Shown here piece by piece: positions 1-8,688 of a DNA stretch of 17,825 bases. The stretch spans positions 1 through 17,825 of the forward strand of contig CAMLNJ010000008.1 of the NCBI GenBank assembly GCA_946481225.1, in the 5' to 3' direction. The notes below the pieces were generated by a model. It ran no database searches and was not told the origin of the DNA. It saw only the letters and a program-made list of their open reading frames with translations. The DNA is from an uncultured Verrucomicrobiota bacterium. GTDB lineage: Bacteria; Verrucomicrobiota; Verrucomicrobiae; Opitutales; Opitutaceae. A program made the translations under genes and the position numbers. How positions within the stretch are numbered: the stretch's first letter is position 1; every line of letters begins with the position of its first letter.

Positions 1-366
1 GTGGCCGTGATCGACGACGAGGAAAGCGTGGCGCTGCTCACCCAGCACGCGCTCGAGCGCTACGGCTACAGCGCCGAGATCATGCCCGACGCCCCCACCT
101 GCCTCGAAACGCTGCGGGCCCGGCCCGACGCCTTCTCGCTCGTCGTCACCGATCAGACCATGCCGCTCATGACCGGACTGGAGCTCGTGCAGGCCCTCCG
201 CGCCGCCTCGATCCTCACCCCCGTCATCCTCCTCTCCGGCTACAGCCGCGCCCTTGATCCGGATCTGCTTCCGGGCCTCGGCCGCGTCGGCTTCCTCGCC
301 AAGCCTTTCGTGCTCTCCGACCTCCTCGAGCACGTTCACGCGATCGTGCGCCCCCCCGCGACCTGA
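1..366 (+). CDS. Response-regulator receiver domain, C-terminal part of a truncated gene
   Basis: The visible 121 residues form one CheY-like receiver domain. It shows the acidic pair D5-D6, the likely phospho-accepting aspartate D51 in VVTDQTMPLMTG, S79 in LLSGYS and the conserved lysine K101 in AKPF. It would take a phosphoryl group from a histidine kinase. The frame is open to the first base, and the domain lacks the few residues normally preceding its first strand, so the GTG at base 1 is probably an internal codon. With nothing after the receiver domain, the full gene may be a hybrid sensor kinase with a C-terminal receiver or a stand-alone regulator; the window cannot decide. The stop lies 154 bases before the next plus-strand start. 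Confidence 0.85.
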   Translation: MAVIDDEESVALLTQHALERYGYSAEIMPDAPTCLETLRARPDAFSLVVTDQTMPLMTGLELVQALRAASILTPVILLSGYSRALDPDLLPGLGRVGFLAKPFVLSDLLEHVHAIVRPPAT

Positions 367-520
367 CGCTTTCCCGTTCAGCGGGGCCAAGCCCCCATGA
401 ACCCGCCGCGCTCCGCCCAGCCAGTCCCTACGGCGCGCGGCGTGGCAAAGCGGGCCCGGGCGCTTGATCCGCCGCCGGTCGCCGCCCAGCGTCGCGCGAA
501 TCCCGCCCGTCCGAAACACC

Positions 521-1381
521 ATGACTCCCTTTTCCCTCGTTCTCACCCACCCCGGCTCCGCGCACAAAGACGAGTTCCTCGCCTGCTGTGTTCTCATCGC
601 GATCCGCCCCGCGCCGATCAGCCGCCGCGAACCCGCCGAAACCGACCTCGCCGATCCATCCACTCTCGTCGTGGACGTCGGCCACCGCCACGAGCCCGAG
701 CTCAACAACTTCGACCATCATCAGCTGCCGCGCGACCACGCGCCCACCTGCTCGGTCTCGCTCGTCCTTCAACACCTCGGCCTCTACGCCGACGCGCGCG
801 AATTCTGCGACTGGCTCGAGCCGGCCGAATGGTTCGATTGCCGCGGCCCCAACGAGACCGCGCGCTGGCTCGGCATCAATCGCGAGATCGTCAACAAGCT
901 CCACTCGCCCATCGACGGCACGCTCCTCCGCCGCTTCGCCCAGGTCGCGCGCCTGGAACCCGGCGAGCCGCTCTGGGAAATCATGCGCCTCGTCGGAGAG
1001 GACTTGATCACCTATCTGCGCGAACTCCGCTCGCGTCTCGATTTCATCGCCCGCCACGCCCAGCGCTGGACCTTGGACGGCGCCGAGCACGAAATCCTCT
1101 TCCTTCCGCGCACCGATCCGCTGCCCGACGACCCCTCCGCCGGCGTCGACCGCCATATCTCCAGCCAAGGGCTCGTCGGACGCGTCATCGCCACCGTCAC
1201 GCCCGACCGCCGCGGCGCCGGCTACGGCCTTTCGCGTTTCCGCGACAACCCCCGGCTCGACTTCACGCGCATCAAAGCCGAGCCCGACGTGCATTTCACC
1301 CATGCCGGCGGCTTTGTCGCCAAGACCACCGCCACCGACCCGGCGCGTCTCCGCGCCTTGCTCGAACGCTCGCGCGTCTAG
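521..1381 (+). CDS. MYG1-like (UPF0160) DHH-type metal-dependent hydrolase
   Basis: A 286-residue protein resembling the MYG1/UPF0160 family, related to DHH phosphoesterases. Visible landmarks are THPGSAHKDE at residues 9-18 (the family's H-x-x-x-x-H-x-D/E metal site), VVDVG at 50-54, FDHHQ at 64-68 (the DHH-like motif) and a C-terminal HFTHAGGFVAKT, equivalent to the family's histidine-rich closing motif. Eukaryotic MYG1 is reported as a 3'-5' RNA exonuclease; the substrate of bacterial members is not well defined. The ATG at 521 was chosen because the conserved N-terminus begins there; the frame stays open to 464 but that stretch is not family-like. No Shine-Dalgarno sequence is present; the start context is ACC-ATG. 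It ends 5 bases before the opposing DUF1501 gene. Confidence 0.8.
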   Translation: MTPFSLVLTHPGSAHKDEFLACCVLIAIRPAPISRREPAETDLADPSTLVVDVGHRHEPELNNFDHHQLPRDHAPTCSVSLVLQHLGLYADAREFCDWLEPAEWFDCRGPNETARWLGINREIVNKLHSPIDGTLLRRFAQVARLEPGEPLWEIMRLVGEDLITYLRELRSRLDFIARHAQRWTLDGAEHEILFLPRTDPLPDDPSAGVDRHISSQGLVGRVIATVTPDRRGAGYGLSRFRDNPRLDFTRIKAEPDVHFTHAGGFVAKTTATDPARLRALLERSRV

Positions 1382-1386
1382 CAGGT

Positions 1387-2736
1387 TCAGCCCAGATAAC
1401 CGCGGAACTTCTTCGCCGAGGCGACGTGGCCGGGAAACACCTTCCCAAGTTCCGTCTCCGCCACGCCCATGTGCCGCACGCAGGCCTCGGCGAAAAAGTC
1501 CCGATAGTCAGTCGTGATCGCAAGGTCGCGCCCCTCGAAAAGTTTCTCAGTCGACAAGCCCGGCCAGTCGCCAAGCACCCGCCCGCCCCGCACGCCGCCG
1601 CCCAGCGCGAAAAACGCCGTGCCGTGCCCGTGGTCGGTGCCGCGGTTTCCGTTCTGTCGCGCCGTGCGACCGAACTCGCTCATCGTCAGCACGAGCACGT
1701 CCGACATTTTTGCGCCGAGATCCTTGTGTAAAGCGACCAGCCCGCCCGCCAGCTCGGTCAGGCGCGTCGCGAGCGCGCCGTTCGCCGCGCCTTGATTGGC
1801 GTGCGTATCCCAACCGCCGATCTCCACAAAGGCGATTTCCAGACCCACATCGGCCTTGATCAACTGCGCGACCTGCCGGAGCGATTTGCCAAAAACGCCG
1901 TTCGGATACGTCGCGCCATTCGCCGGCGCGTAGCGCTTCGGATCGACCTTTTTAAGCAGCTCCATCGCAGCGAAGCTCTCCCGTCCCGCGCCGTGCAGCG
2001 CGTCGCCGACCGCGCTCTCGTAGATGTCCTCGAAACCCTTGGCCGCACCGCCGGGCCCGGACATGCTCCCACCCATCATTCCGCTCTGGATCCCTGCTCC
2101 TCGCTCCTTGCTCCCTGCTCCGACGCCGAAGCGATCGAGGTCGGCGATGGCCAGCGCCTCCTCGCGCCCCTGCAGGCTCCGCGGCATCTGCCCGGCCATC
2201 GCCACCGCGCGCAGCGCCGAATGATGCGCGGCATCCTCGGGGCAGCAGCCGATCAACCGATTCAGCCAGCCGGTCGCCAGATTCTTGTCCGAACCCGCCC
2301 CCGATTCCATCAGGTCCTGCGCCTCGAAGTGCGAACGCGTCGCCTGCGGGTTGCCGCAGGCGTGCAGCACCGCCAGCTCGCCCGCCCCGTAGAGCGCATG
2401 CAGCGGCTTCAAGGCCGGGTGCAGACCGAACCGCCCATCGAGATCGAGCACGCCCGTCGCCCCCGCCTTTTGCGAGGGCGCCGCCAGCGCGATTTCGCTG
2501 CGCAGCTTGTAGTAGTCTTTGTCGGCGTAAGGCACGACCATGGAGAGCCCGTCCGCGGCGCCGCGCTGGAAAAGGCACACGAGCACGCGCTTGCCGCCGC
2601 CCGATTTGCGCGTCTCCGCCGCGAGCACCGATGAGCGAAGAAAATCCGGGCCGAACAAGGCTCCCGCGCCGATGGCGGCGAAGGCCAACGCTCCCTGCTT
2701 AACGAAAAATCGACGCGAGATATGGGCTGGGTTCAT
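1387..2736 (-). CDS. DUF1501 family protein with Tat signal
   Basis: A 449-residue DUF1501 protein, a family in the alkaline-phosphatase/sulfatase-like fold group that is usually encoded beside DUF1800. The N-terminus carries a twin-arginine motif, SRRFFVK at residues 7-13, followed by an Ala/Gly hydrophobic stretch, so Tat export is likely. Family landmarks are LFQRGAADGLSMVVPY after the signal, GGWDTH at 307-312 and SEFGRTARQNGNRGTDHGHG at 353-372, probable metal ligands. The start at 2736 places the Tat motif at the N-terminus; the frame stays open to 3531 but that region is the antisense of DUF1800. DUF1800 lies 104 bases upstream on the same strand, so co-transcription is likely. An odd Gly/Ser/Lys-rich insert, GAGSKERGAGIQ, is encoded by a heptanucleotide repeat. 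The catalytic activity is unknown. Confidence 0.9.
   Translation of the reverse strand: MNPAHISRRFFVKQGALAFAAIGAGALFGPDFLRSSVLAAETRKSGGGKRVLVCLFQRGAADGLSMVVPYADKDYYKLRSEIALAAPSQKAGATGVLDLDGRFGLHPALKPLHALYGAGELAVLHACGNPQATRSHFEAQDLMESGAGSDKNLATGWLNRLIGCCPEDAAHHSALRAVAMAGQMPRSLQGREEALAIADLDRFGVGAGSKERGAGIQSGMMGGSMSGPGGAAKGFEDIYESAVGDALHGAGRESFAAMELLKKVDPKRYAPANGATYPNGVFGKSLRQVAQLIKADVGLEIAFVEIGGWDTHANQGAANGALATRLTELAGGLVALHKDLGAKMSDVLVLTMSEFGRTARQNGNRGTDHGHGTAFFALGGGVRGGRVLGDWPGLSTEKLFEGRDLAITTDYRDFFAEACVRHMGVAETELGKVFPGHVASAKKFRGYLG
2091..2121. repeat. Heptanucleotide tandem repeat (TCCYYGC x 4.4) inside the DUF1501 gene
   Basis: Four consecutive 7-base units (TCCCTGC, TCCTCGC, TCCTTGC, TCCCTGC) plus a partial TCC. 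On the coding strand they read GCRRGGA repeats and encode GAGSKERGAGIQ. Since 7 is not a multiple of 3, the reading frame changes with each unit. Confidence 0.8.
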
Positions 2737-2778
2737 GGTCGTGGGGGTTCGAAATCTTTGGGTGGGGCTAGGTGTGGA

Positions 2779-2826
2779 TGTAGGCAGGCCGGTGGCCTGG
2801 CTGCCCGACCAGCGGTCGGGCCTACA
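2779..2826. repeat. REP-like multi-armed palindrome between DUF1800 and DUF1501
   Basis: The outer arms TGTAGGC (2779-2785) and GCCTACA (2820-2826) are perfect inverted repeats. Inside lie AGGCC-GGT-GGCCT (2786-2798) and GCCCGACC-AGC-GGTCGGGC (2803-2821), the second being a perfect 8-bp stem with a 3-base loop. The outer and last arms share bases 2820-2821, so the folds partly compete. The nested design and intergenic position are typical of REP/BIME elements dispersed by IS200-like RAYT transposases. No second copy is seen in this window. Confidence 0.6.
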
Positions 2827-2840
2827 AATGCGAAGCAAGC

Positions 2841-4610
<1,770 letters not shown>

Positions 4611-4660
4611 ATCACCCAAGACGCGCCGTCCTCGCCGACGGTTACCCCGACCGCCCCGGA

Positions 4661-4882
4661 CTACCGGACCGGACGCAGCGCAAACTCGCAAACCAGCATG
4701 AAGTGGGCGCGGCCCGCGGAGGGCGCGATGAGGCTGCGCACGGCTTTGACAACGCGACGAACATCGTCGGGCGCTCGATGGGGATACATGCGGACGAACT
4801 TCCGAACCACGTGGTCGATCTCGTGTTTCTGCCCCGATAGGAAGCGCCGGTCGACGCGGCGCTTGCGTGGATCATCTTTCAT
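4661..4882 (-). CDS. Small basic hypothetical protein (73 aa)
   Basis: A 73-residue basic protein beginning MKDDPRKRRVDRRFLSGQKH and continuing with an amphipathic stretch, HEIDHVVRKFVRMYP, then APDDVRRVVKAVRSLI. The Asp/Arg/Lys-rich N-terminus followed by a short helical pair loosely recalls DUF3606-type small proteins, but I do not recognise it firmly. It lies between gatB (76 bases upstream) and DUF1800 (50 bases downstream), all on one strand. Two other frames are open over the same region; this one was preferred for its balanced composition and helical pattern. The start is ATG without a clear Shine-Dalgarno sequence. No function is proposed. Confidence 0.5.
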   Translation of the reverse strand: MKDDPRKRRVDRRFLSGQKHEIDHVVRKFVRMYPHRAPDDVRRVVKAVRSLIAPSAGRAHFMLVCEFALRPVR

Positions 4883-4886
4883 CGCC

Positions 4887-4944
4887 CCGCAACGTGCGTG
4901 AGCCAAACCCCACGCGCAAGCCGCCATCCTGTTGCGACTTGCGG
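4887..4944. repeat. Nested inverted repeats in the gatB-downstream spacer
   Basis: CCGCAA (4887-4892) and TTGCGG (4939-4944) enclose a 7-bp hairpin, GTGCGTG (4894-4900) with CACGCGC (4911-4917), containing one G-T pair and a 10-base loop. There is no T-run on either side, so it is not a classical terminator. It may be an mRNA-structure element between gatB and the small gene, or chance in GC-rich DNA. Confidence 0.3.
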
Positions 4945-4958
4945 ATTCACTGAGTAAA

Positions 4959-6428
4959 TCAACCCGCCGCGAGAACGCGGCGGAGGGTCTCGTCGACAAG
5001 CTTGGGGTTCACCTTGCCCTTGGCGGCCTTCATCACCGGGCCCTTCAGGCCGTTGATGGCGCTTTCCTTGCCGGCGCGGAACTCCTCGGCGGCCTTGGCG
5101 TTGGCGGCGATGGCGTCGCGGCACCAGTGCTCCAGTTCGCCGGTGTCGGTGTGGGCTACGGCGAGCCCCTTGCTCGCGACGATGGCGGCGGCCGCCTCGC
5201 CGGTGGCGAACATCTCGGCGAACACTTCCTTGGCGGCATTTTGAAGGAGCGTGCCGGCGTCGATGAGTTTCACCAACTCGGCCAAGTGGGCGGGCGTCAG
5301 CTTGGCGGCGGCGAGGGCGGCGCCGGAGGCGGAGAGCTCGCGGAGGAGGTCGTTGACGATCCAGTTCCCGACCGGCTGGGCGAGCGCGGGACCGGCGAGT
5401 TTCACCGCGGCCTCGAACCAGTCGCAGAGCGACCGGTCGGGAATGAGCACGCTGGCGAGCGTGTAAGGCAGGCCGTAGCCCTCGGGCGCGGGGGCCATGA
5501 AACGGCGCTGCTTGTCGAAGGGGCGCTCGGGCAGCTCGGCGGAGAGGCGCGACTTCCACGCGGCGTCGACCTGCACGGGCATGAGGTCGGGGTCCGGGAA
5601 GTAGCGGTAGTCGTGCGCCATCTCCTTGGAGCGGAGCGACTGGCTGGTGCCGGTGAGTCCGTCGTAGTCGCGCGTCTCCTGCACGATGACGCCTCCGGCC
5701 TTCGCGACGGCGATCTGGCGGGCGATCTCGTGCGCGATGCCGTCGCGCACGAACGAGATCGAGTTGAGGTTCTTGAGCTCGACCTTGGTGCCGAGCTTCG
5801 TCTCGCCGACGGGGCGGATGGAGATGTTGGCGTCGCAGCGGAGCTGGCCCTTCTCCATGTCGCAGTCGGAAATGCCGGCGTAGACGATGCTGTTGCGCAG
5901 GGATTGGAGGTAGGCGTAGGCCTCGTCCGCGCTGCGTATCGCGGGATCGGATACGATTTCCATCAGCGGGGTGCCGGCGCGGTTGTAGTCGATGAGCGAG
6001 CCGCCGGCGCCGTGGTTGAGCTTGCCGACATCCTCCTCGAGGTGGATGCGGGTGAGCGGGATCGCCTTGTGCTCGCCCATGATGTTGCGGGCGGCGCCGG
6101 GCAGCTCGATCTCGACCGAGCCGCCGATGCAGATGGGCTGGTCATATTGCGAAATCTGGTAGTTTTTCGGCGAGTCCGGGTAGAAGTAGTTTTTGCGGTC
6201 CCACTTGCAGACGGGGGCGATCTCGCAGCCGAGCATGAGACCGGCCTTGATGATGGCGTCGACGGCGGCCTTGTTCATGACCGGCAGCGCCCCGGGCAGG
6301 GCGAGGACGGTGGGATCGGTGAGCGTGTTCTCGGGCTCGCCGTAGCCGGCGGGCACTCGGGTGAACATCTTGGAGCGGGTCTTGATCTGGACGTGGACTT
6401 CAAGACCGATGACGGCTTCGTAGGTCAT
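4959..6428 (-). CDS. gatB: Aspartyl/glutamyl-tRNA amidotransferase subunit B
   Basis: A 489-residue GatB, the usual family length. GatB activates the side chain of Glu-tRNA(Gln) or Asp-tRNA(Asn) with ATP and completes transamidation with ammonia supplied by GatA. The N-terminal IGLEVHVQ (7-14) contains E10 and H12 of the metal and nucleotide site. The signature RKNYFYPDSPKNYQISQ at 78-94 is intact. The C-terminal ~150 residues form the helical and YqeY-like tRNA-binding tail (KGPVMKAAKGKVNPKLVDETL). The ATG at 6428 has the pyrimidine-rich leader CCTTTTCCTCTCCAATTTAA and no Shine-Dalgarno sequence. It lies 55 bases downstream of the GxxExxY gene, which separates it from gatA; presumably gatA and gatB were originally adjacent. 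Its presence suggests indirect synthesis of Gln-tRNA or Asn-tRNA. Confidence 0.97.
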   Translation of the reverse strand: MTYEAVIGLEVHVQIKTRSKMFTRVPAGYGEPENTLTDPTVLALPGALPVMNKAAVDAIIKAGLMLGCEIAPVCKWDRKNYFYPDSPKNYQISQYDQPICIGGSVEIELPGAARNIMGEHKAIPLTRIHLEEDVGKLNHGAGGSLIDYNRAGTPLMEIVSDPAIRSADEAYAYLQSLRNSIVYAGISDCDMEKGQLRCDANISIRPVGETKLGTKVELKNLNSISFVRDGIAHEIARQIAVAKAGGVIVQETRDYDGLTGTSQSLRSKEMAHDYRYFPDPDLMPVQVDAAWKSRLSAELPERPFDKQRRFMAPAPEGYGLPYTLASVLIPDRSLCDWFEAAVKLAGPALAQPVGNWIVNDLLRELSASGAALAAAKLTPAHLAELVKLIDAGTLLQNAAKEVFAEMFATGEAAAAIVASKGLAVAHTDTGELEHWCRDAIAANAKAAEEFRAGKESAINGLKGPVMKAAKGKVNPKLVDETLRRVLAAG

Positions 6429-6450
6429 TTAAATTGGAGAGGAAAAGGAT

Positions 6451-6481
6451 TAAACCACGGAGGACACGGAGGGCCACGGAG
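6451..6481 (+). repeat. Left inverted repeat: triple CACGGAG array
   Basis: Three CACGGAG heptamers at 6456-6462, 6465-6471 and 6475-6481, preceded by TAAAC. The sequence matches the reverse complement of the right copy at 6856-6884 except for about two substitutions and two one-base indels. It abuts the GxxExxY stop codon (6484-6486). Confidence 0.85.
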
Positions 6482-6483
6482 GT

Positions 6484-6855
6484 TCAGACGATGCGACGGA
6501 TGATACCCTCTTTGAGACGGGGAACGTTAAAATTGATGAGAAGTCCCACGCGAATATTTGAGAGACGCAGATAAGTGATGAGTTGGGCCTCATAGATGGG
6601 ATGCATCTCCGTGACCGCCTTCAATTCTACGATGACTTGATCCTCGACCAACAAATCGAGCCGATACCCCACCTCGATCAGGAAGCCTTTGTATCGGACG
6701 GACATTTCTTTTTGTCGCGCGAAACGAACACCACGCAGCGCAAGTTCGTGCGCCAAGGCGGCCTCATACGCCGACTCCAACAAACCCGGCCCGAGTTCGC
6801 GGTGAACCTCAATGGCCGCGCCGATGATCAGCTCCGTTAGTTCCGCTTTCTCCAT
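6484..6855 (-). CDS. GxxExxY protein (PD-(D/E)XK nuclease-like family)
   Basis: A 123-residue member of the GxxExxY family (PDDEXK_3 type). The naming motif is GPGLLESAYEAAL; downstream, YRLDLLV and VIVELKAV provide the D and E-x-K of a PD-(D/E)XK-like nuclease core. The end, RVGLLINFNVPRLKEGIIRRIV, is also typical. Biochemical function is not established for the family; nuclease activity is inferred from the fold. The start at 6855 is set by MEKAELTELIIGAAIEVHRELG. The frame stays open upstream through the repeat, which reads TTENTEGTE, but the only earlier ATG lies inside gatA. A GGAGGG Shine-Dalgarno sequence 7 bases before the ATG is part of the right repeat. It lies 35 bases after gatA and 55 bases before gatB. 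Its lower G+C suggests transfer. Confidence 0.9.
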   Translation of the reverse strand: MEKAELTELIIGAAIEVHRELGPGLLESAYEAALAHELALRGVRFARQKEMSVRYKGFLIEVGYRLDLLVEDQVIVELKAVTEMHPIYEAQLITYLRLSNIRVGLLINFNVPRLKEGIIRRIV

Positions 6856-6884
6856 CTCCGTGCCCTCCGTGTTCTCCGTGGTTA
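6856..6884 (-). repeat. Right inverted repeat: triple CACGGAG array with ribosome binding site
   Basis: On the minus strand this reads TTAAC followed by three CACGGAG heptamers at an exact 9-base period (plus-strand positions 6874-6880, 6865-6871 and 6856-6862), ending directly at the GxxExxY start codon. The middle unit supplies GGAGGG as a Shine-Dalgarno sequence 7 bases before ATG. Confidence 0.85.
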
Positions 6885-6890
6885 AAAAAC

Positions 6891-8363
6891 TCAGAGCACC
6901 GGCGCCCGTCGCGACCAATCGTGCGCCGAGTCGTAGAGATGCGCCGCCGCGAGCAGGTCGGCTTCGGCGAAGGGCTGGCCGATGAGCTGGAGACCGATGG
7001 GCAGACCGCTCTTTGAGAAACCGCAGGGCACGCTGATCGCCGGCAGGCCGGCGAGGTTCACGCCGATCGTGTAGATGTCGGCGAGATACATGGAGAGCGG
7101 GTTCTCCGTCTTTTCGCCGCGCTTCCAGGCGGGAGTCGGCGAGGTCGGCGTGAGGATCACGTCCACGTCGCGATAGGCGCGGATAAAGTCCTCGCGGATC
7201 AAGGTGCGGACTTTTTGCGCGCGACCGTAGTAGGCGTCATAATAGCCCGAGCTGAGCACGTAGGTGCCGAGGATGATGCGCCGCTTCACCTCGGAGCCGA
7301 AACCTTCGGCCCGCGACTTGAAATAGAGGTCGAGCAGGTTCTCCGCCTCCGCGCTGCGGTGGCCGTAGCGCACGCCGTCGTAGCGCGCCAAGTTCGAGGA
7401 GGCCTCCGCCGTCGCGATGATGTAGTAGGCGGCCAGCGCGTATTGGGTGTGCGGCAGCGAGACTTCGCGCACCTCGGCGCCGTGGGACTTGTAGTAATCG
7501 ACCGCGGCCTGCACGGCGGCGGCGACCTCGGGATCGAGGCCCTCGCCGAAGTATTCCTTGGGAATGCCGATGCGCAACGGCTTGGCGCGCGGGGCGGTCA
7601 ACGCGGCGCGATAGTCCGGGATCGGAGTCTTGAACGAGGTGGAATCGCGCTCGTCGTGACCGGCGATGGCTTGGAGCAAGATCGCGACATCCTCCACGGT
7701 GCGGCCGAAGGGACCGATCTGGTCGAGCGAGGAGGCGTAGGCGATGAGACCATAGCGGGAAATCAGGCCGTAGGTGGGCTTAAGGCCGACGACGCCGCAA
7801 AGCGCGGCGGGCTGGCGGATGGAGCCGCCGGTGTCGGAGCCGAGTGTGGCGGGGGCCTCGCCGGCGGCGAGGGCGGCGCCGCTACCTCCCGAGGAACCGC
7901 CAGGAATGCGAGTGAGATCGTAGGGATTCGCGGTCTGCTTGGTCGCGGAGTTTTCCGTCGAGGAGCCCATCGCGAACTCGTCCATGTTGAGCCGGCCCCA
8001 GAGCACGACGCCGGCATCGCGGAGCTTCGTGGTGACGGTGGCGTCGTAGGGGCTGACGAAGTCGGCCAGCATCTTCGATGACGCGGTGAGCGGCTGGTCC
8101 TTGACCGCGATCACGTCCTTCATGCCAACGGGAATGCCGTCGAGAGGACCGCGCGCCTGGCCGGCGGCACGGCGCGCGTCGGAGGCGCGGGCCTGGGCGA
8201 GCGCGTCCTCGGCGTCGAAGGAGTTGAAGGCCTGGACGCGATCCTCGACCGCGCGGGTGCGGGCGATTACGGCCTCGGTGAGAGCGACGGAGGTGAGCGA
8301 ACCGGCCGCGAGGGCGGCGGAGAGTTCGGCGACGGTCTGGTAATGAAGGGGCGCGGCGGACAC
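6891..8363 (-). CDS. gatA: Aspartyl/glutamyl-tRNA amidotransferase subunit A
   Basis: A 490-residue GatA, an amidase-signature enzyme that hydrolyses glutamine and feeds ammonia to GatB. The Ser-cisSer-Lys triad is complete: K82 in GIPVGMKD, S157 in PGGSSGGS and nucleophile S181 in SDTGGSIRQP. The spacings of 75 and 24 residues equal those I recall for the Staphylococcus aureus enzyme (K79, S154, S178). The C-terminal half contains the usual YYIIATAEASSNLARYDGVRYG and NLAGLPAISVPCG motifs. The start is GTG at 8363; there is no in-frame ATG upstream and no close Shine-Dalgarno sequence. gatC is not found upstream or elsewhere in the window. The GxxExxY gene begins 35 bases after the stop, inside the expected gatA-gatB junction. 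Confidence 0.97.
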   Translation of the reverse strand: MSAAPLHYQTVAELSAALAAGSLTSVALTEAVIARTRAVEDRVQAFNSFDAEDALAQARASDARRAAGQARGPLDGIPVGMKDVIAVKDQPLTASSKMLADFVSPYDATVTTKLRDAGVVLWGRLNMDEFAMGSSTENSATKQTANPYDLTRIPGGSSGGSGAALAAGEAPATLGSDTGGSIRQPAALCGVVGLKPTYGLISRYGLIAYASSLDQIGPFGRTVEDVAILLQAIAGHDERDSTSFKTPIPDYRAALTAPRAKPLRIGIPKEYFGEGLDPEVAAAVQAAVDYYKSHGAEVREVSLPHTQYALAAYYIIATAEASSNLARYDGVRYGHRSAEAENLLDLYFKSRAEGFGSEVKRRIILGTYVLSSGYYDAYYGRAQKVRTLIREDFIRAYRDVDVILTPTSPTPAWKRGEKTENPLSMYLADIYTIGVNLAGLPAISVPCGFSKSGLPIGLQLIGQPFAEADLLAAAHLYDSAHDWSRRAPVL

Positions 8364-8377
8364 GTGGAAAAACGGTG

Positions 8378-8407
8378 TTTATGCGAGGGCTCCTGCCTCG
8401 GGGACAA
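8378..8407 (-). promoter_or_regulatory. Putative sigma70-type promoter of gatA
   Basis: On the minus strand, TTGTCC (8407-8402) and CATAAA (8383-8378) are separated by 18 bases, each matching 4 of 6 consensus positions. Transcription would begin near 8371, leaving a leader of only about 8 bases before the GTG at 8363. Confidence 0.35.
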
Positions 8408-8682
8408 CAACGATATGGCATGGCGCCGTTTCCCATTCCCCAGGCGGCCATCCCCGCATGCCGCCGAAGCGCCTCCGGCGTTGGGCCGCGCCTTGTGAAC
8501 AACTCGGTCCGGCGGAGGCGGGCCCGCTCCGATTATTGGCAGCGATTTGCGCCCTGAGATGGAGCGTGCGGATGTCGCGTCGCGGGCGCCGGCGTTCTGC
8601 GCCGACGTAAGCGCCGGAGTCCGGCTCAAGCCCGGGACTTGTCGGAGCGCCTCGCCCTATAGGCTTGCGCGACGTGCATCGT

Positions 8683-8688
8683 TACACT
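8683..8688 (+). promoter_or_regulatory. Possible -10 box giving a leaderless DUF4142 transcript
   Basis: TACACT ends 7 bases before the ATG at 8696, the TANNNT spacing seen for leaderless genes in other bacteria. No good -35 element is seen 16-18 bases upstream. Confidence 0.25.

Larger units (their letters stand above)
6451..6884. mobile_element. Candidate minimal insertion unit: GxxExxY gene between inverted repeats
   Basis: The unit comprises a single gene and two ~30-bp terminal inverted repeats, set between gatA and gatB. Its interior looks less GC-rich than the neighbouring genes. I see no transposase and no target-site duplication (left flank GGAAAAGGAT, right flank AAAACTCAGA), so mobility is inferred only from architecture and composition. 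Confidence 0.35.

Noticed and set aside
397..1731. Plus-strand open frame of 444 codons overlapping the MYG1-like gene
   Set aside because: Pro/Arg-rich composition without motifs; the overlapping 521-1381 frame has complete MYG1-type metal motifs.
4932..6503. Plus-strand open frame of 523 codons over gatB
   Set aside because: gatB on the minus strand is unmistakable; the plus frame is a low-complexity Gly/Val/Leu/Glu shadow.
6451..6884. CACGGAG arrays as a CRISPR array
   Set aside because: Units are 7 bases with 2-3 base spacers, only three per side and inverted around a gene; no Cas genes are present.
8634..8663. GGGACTT as an ECF sigma factor -35 element before the DUF4142 gene
   Set aside because: One GC-rich heptamer with no clear matching -10 is too weak; a regulon-wide motif comparison would be needed.
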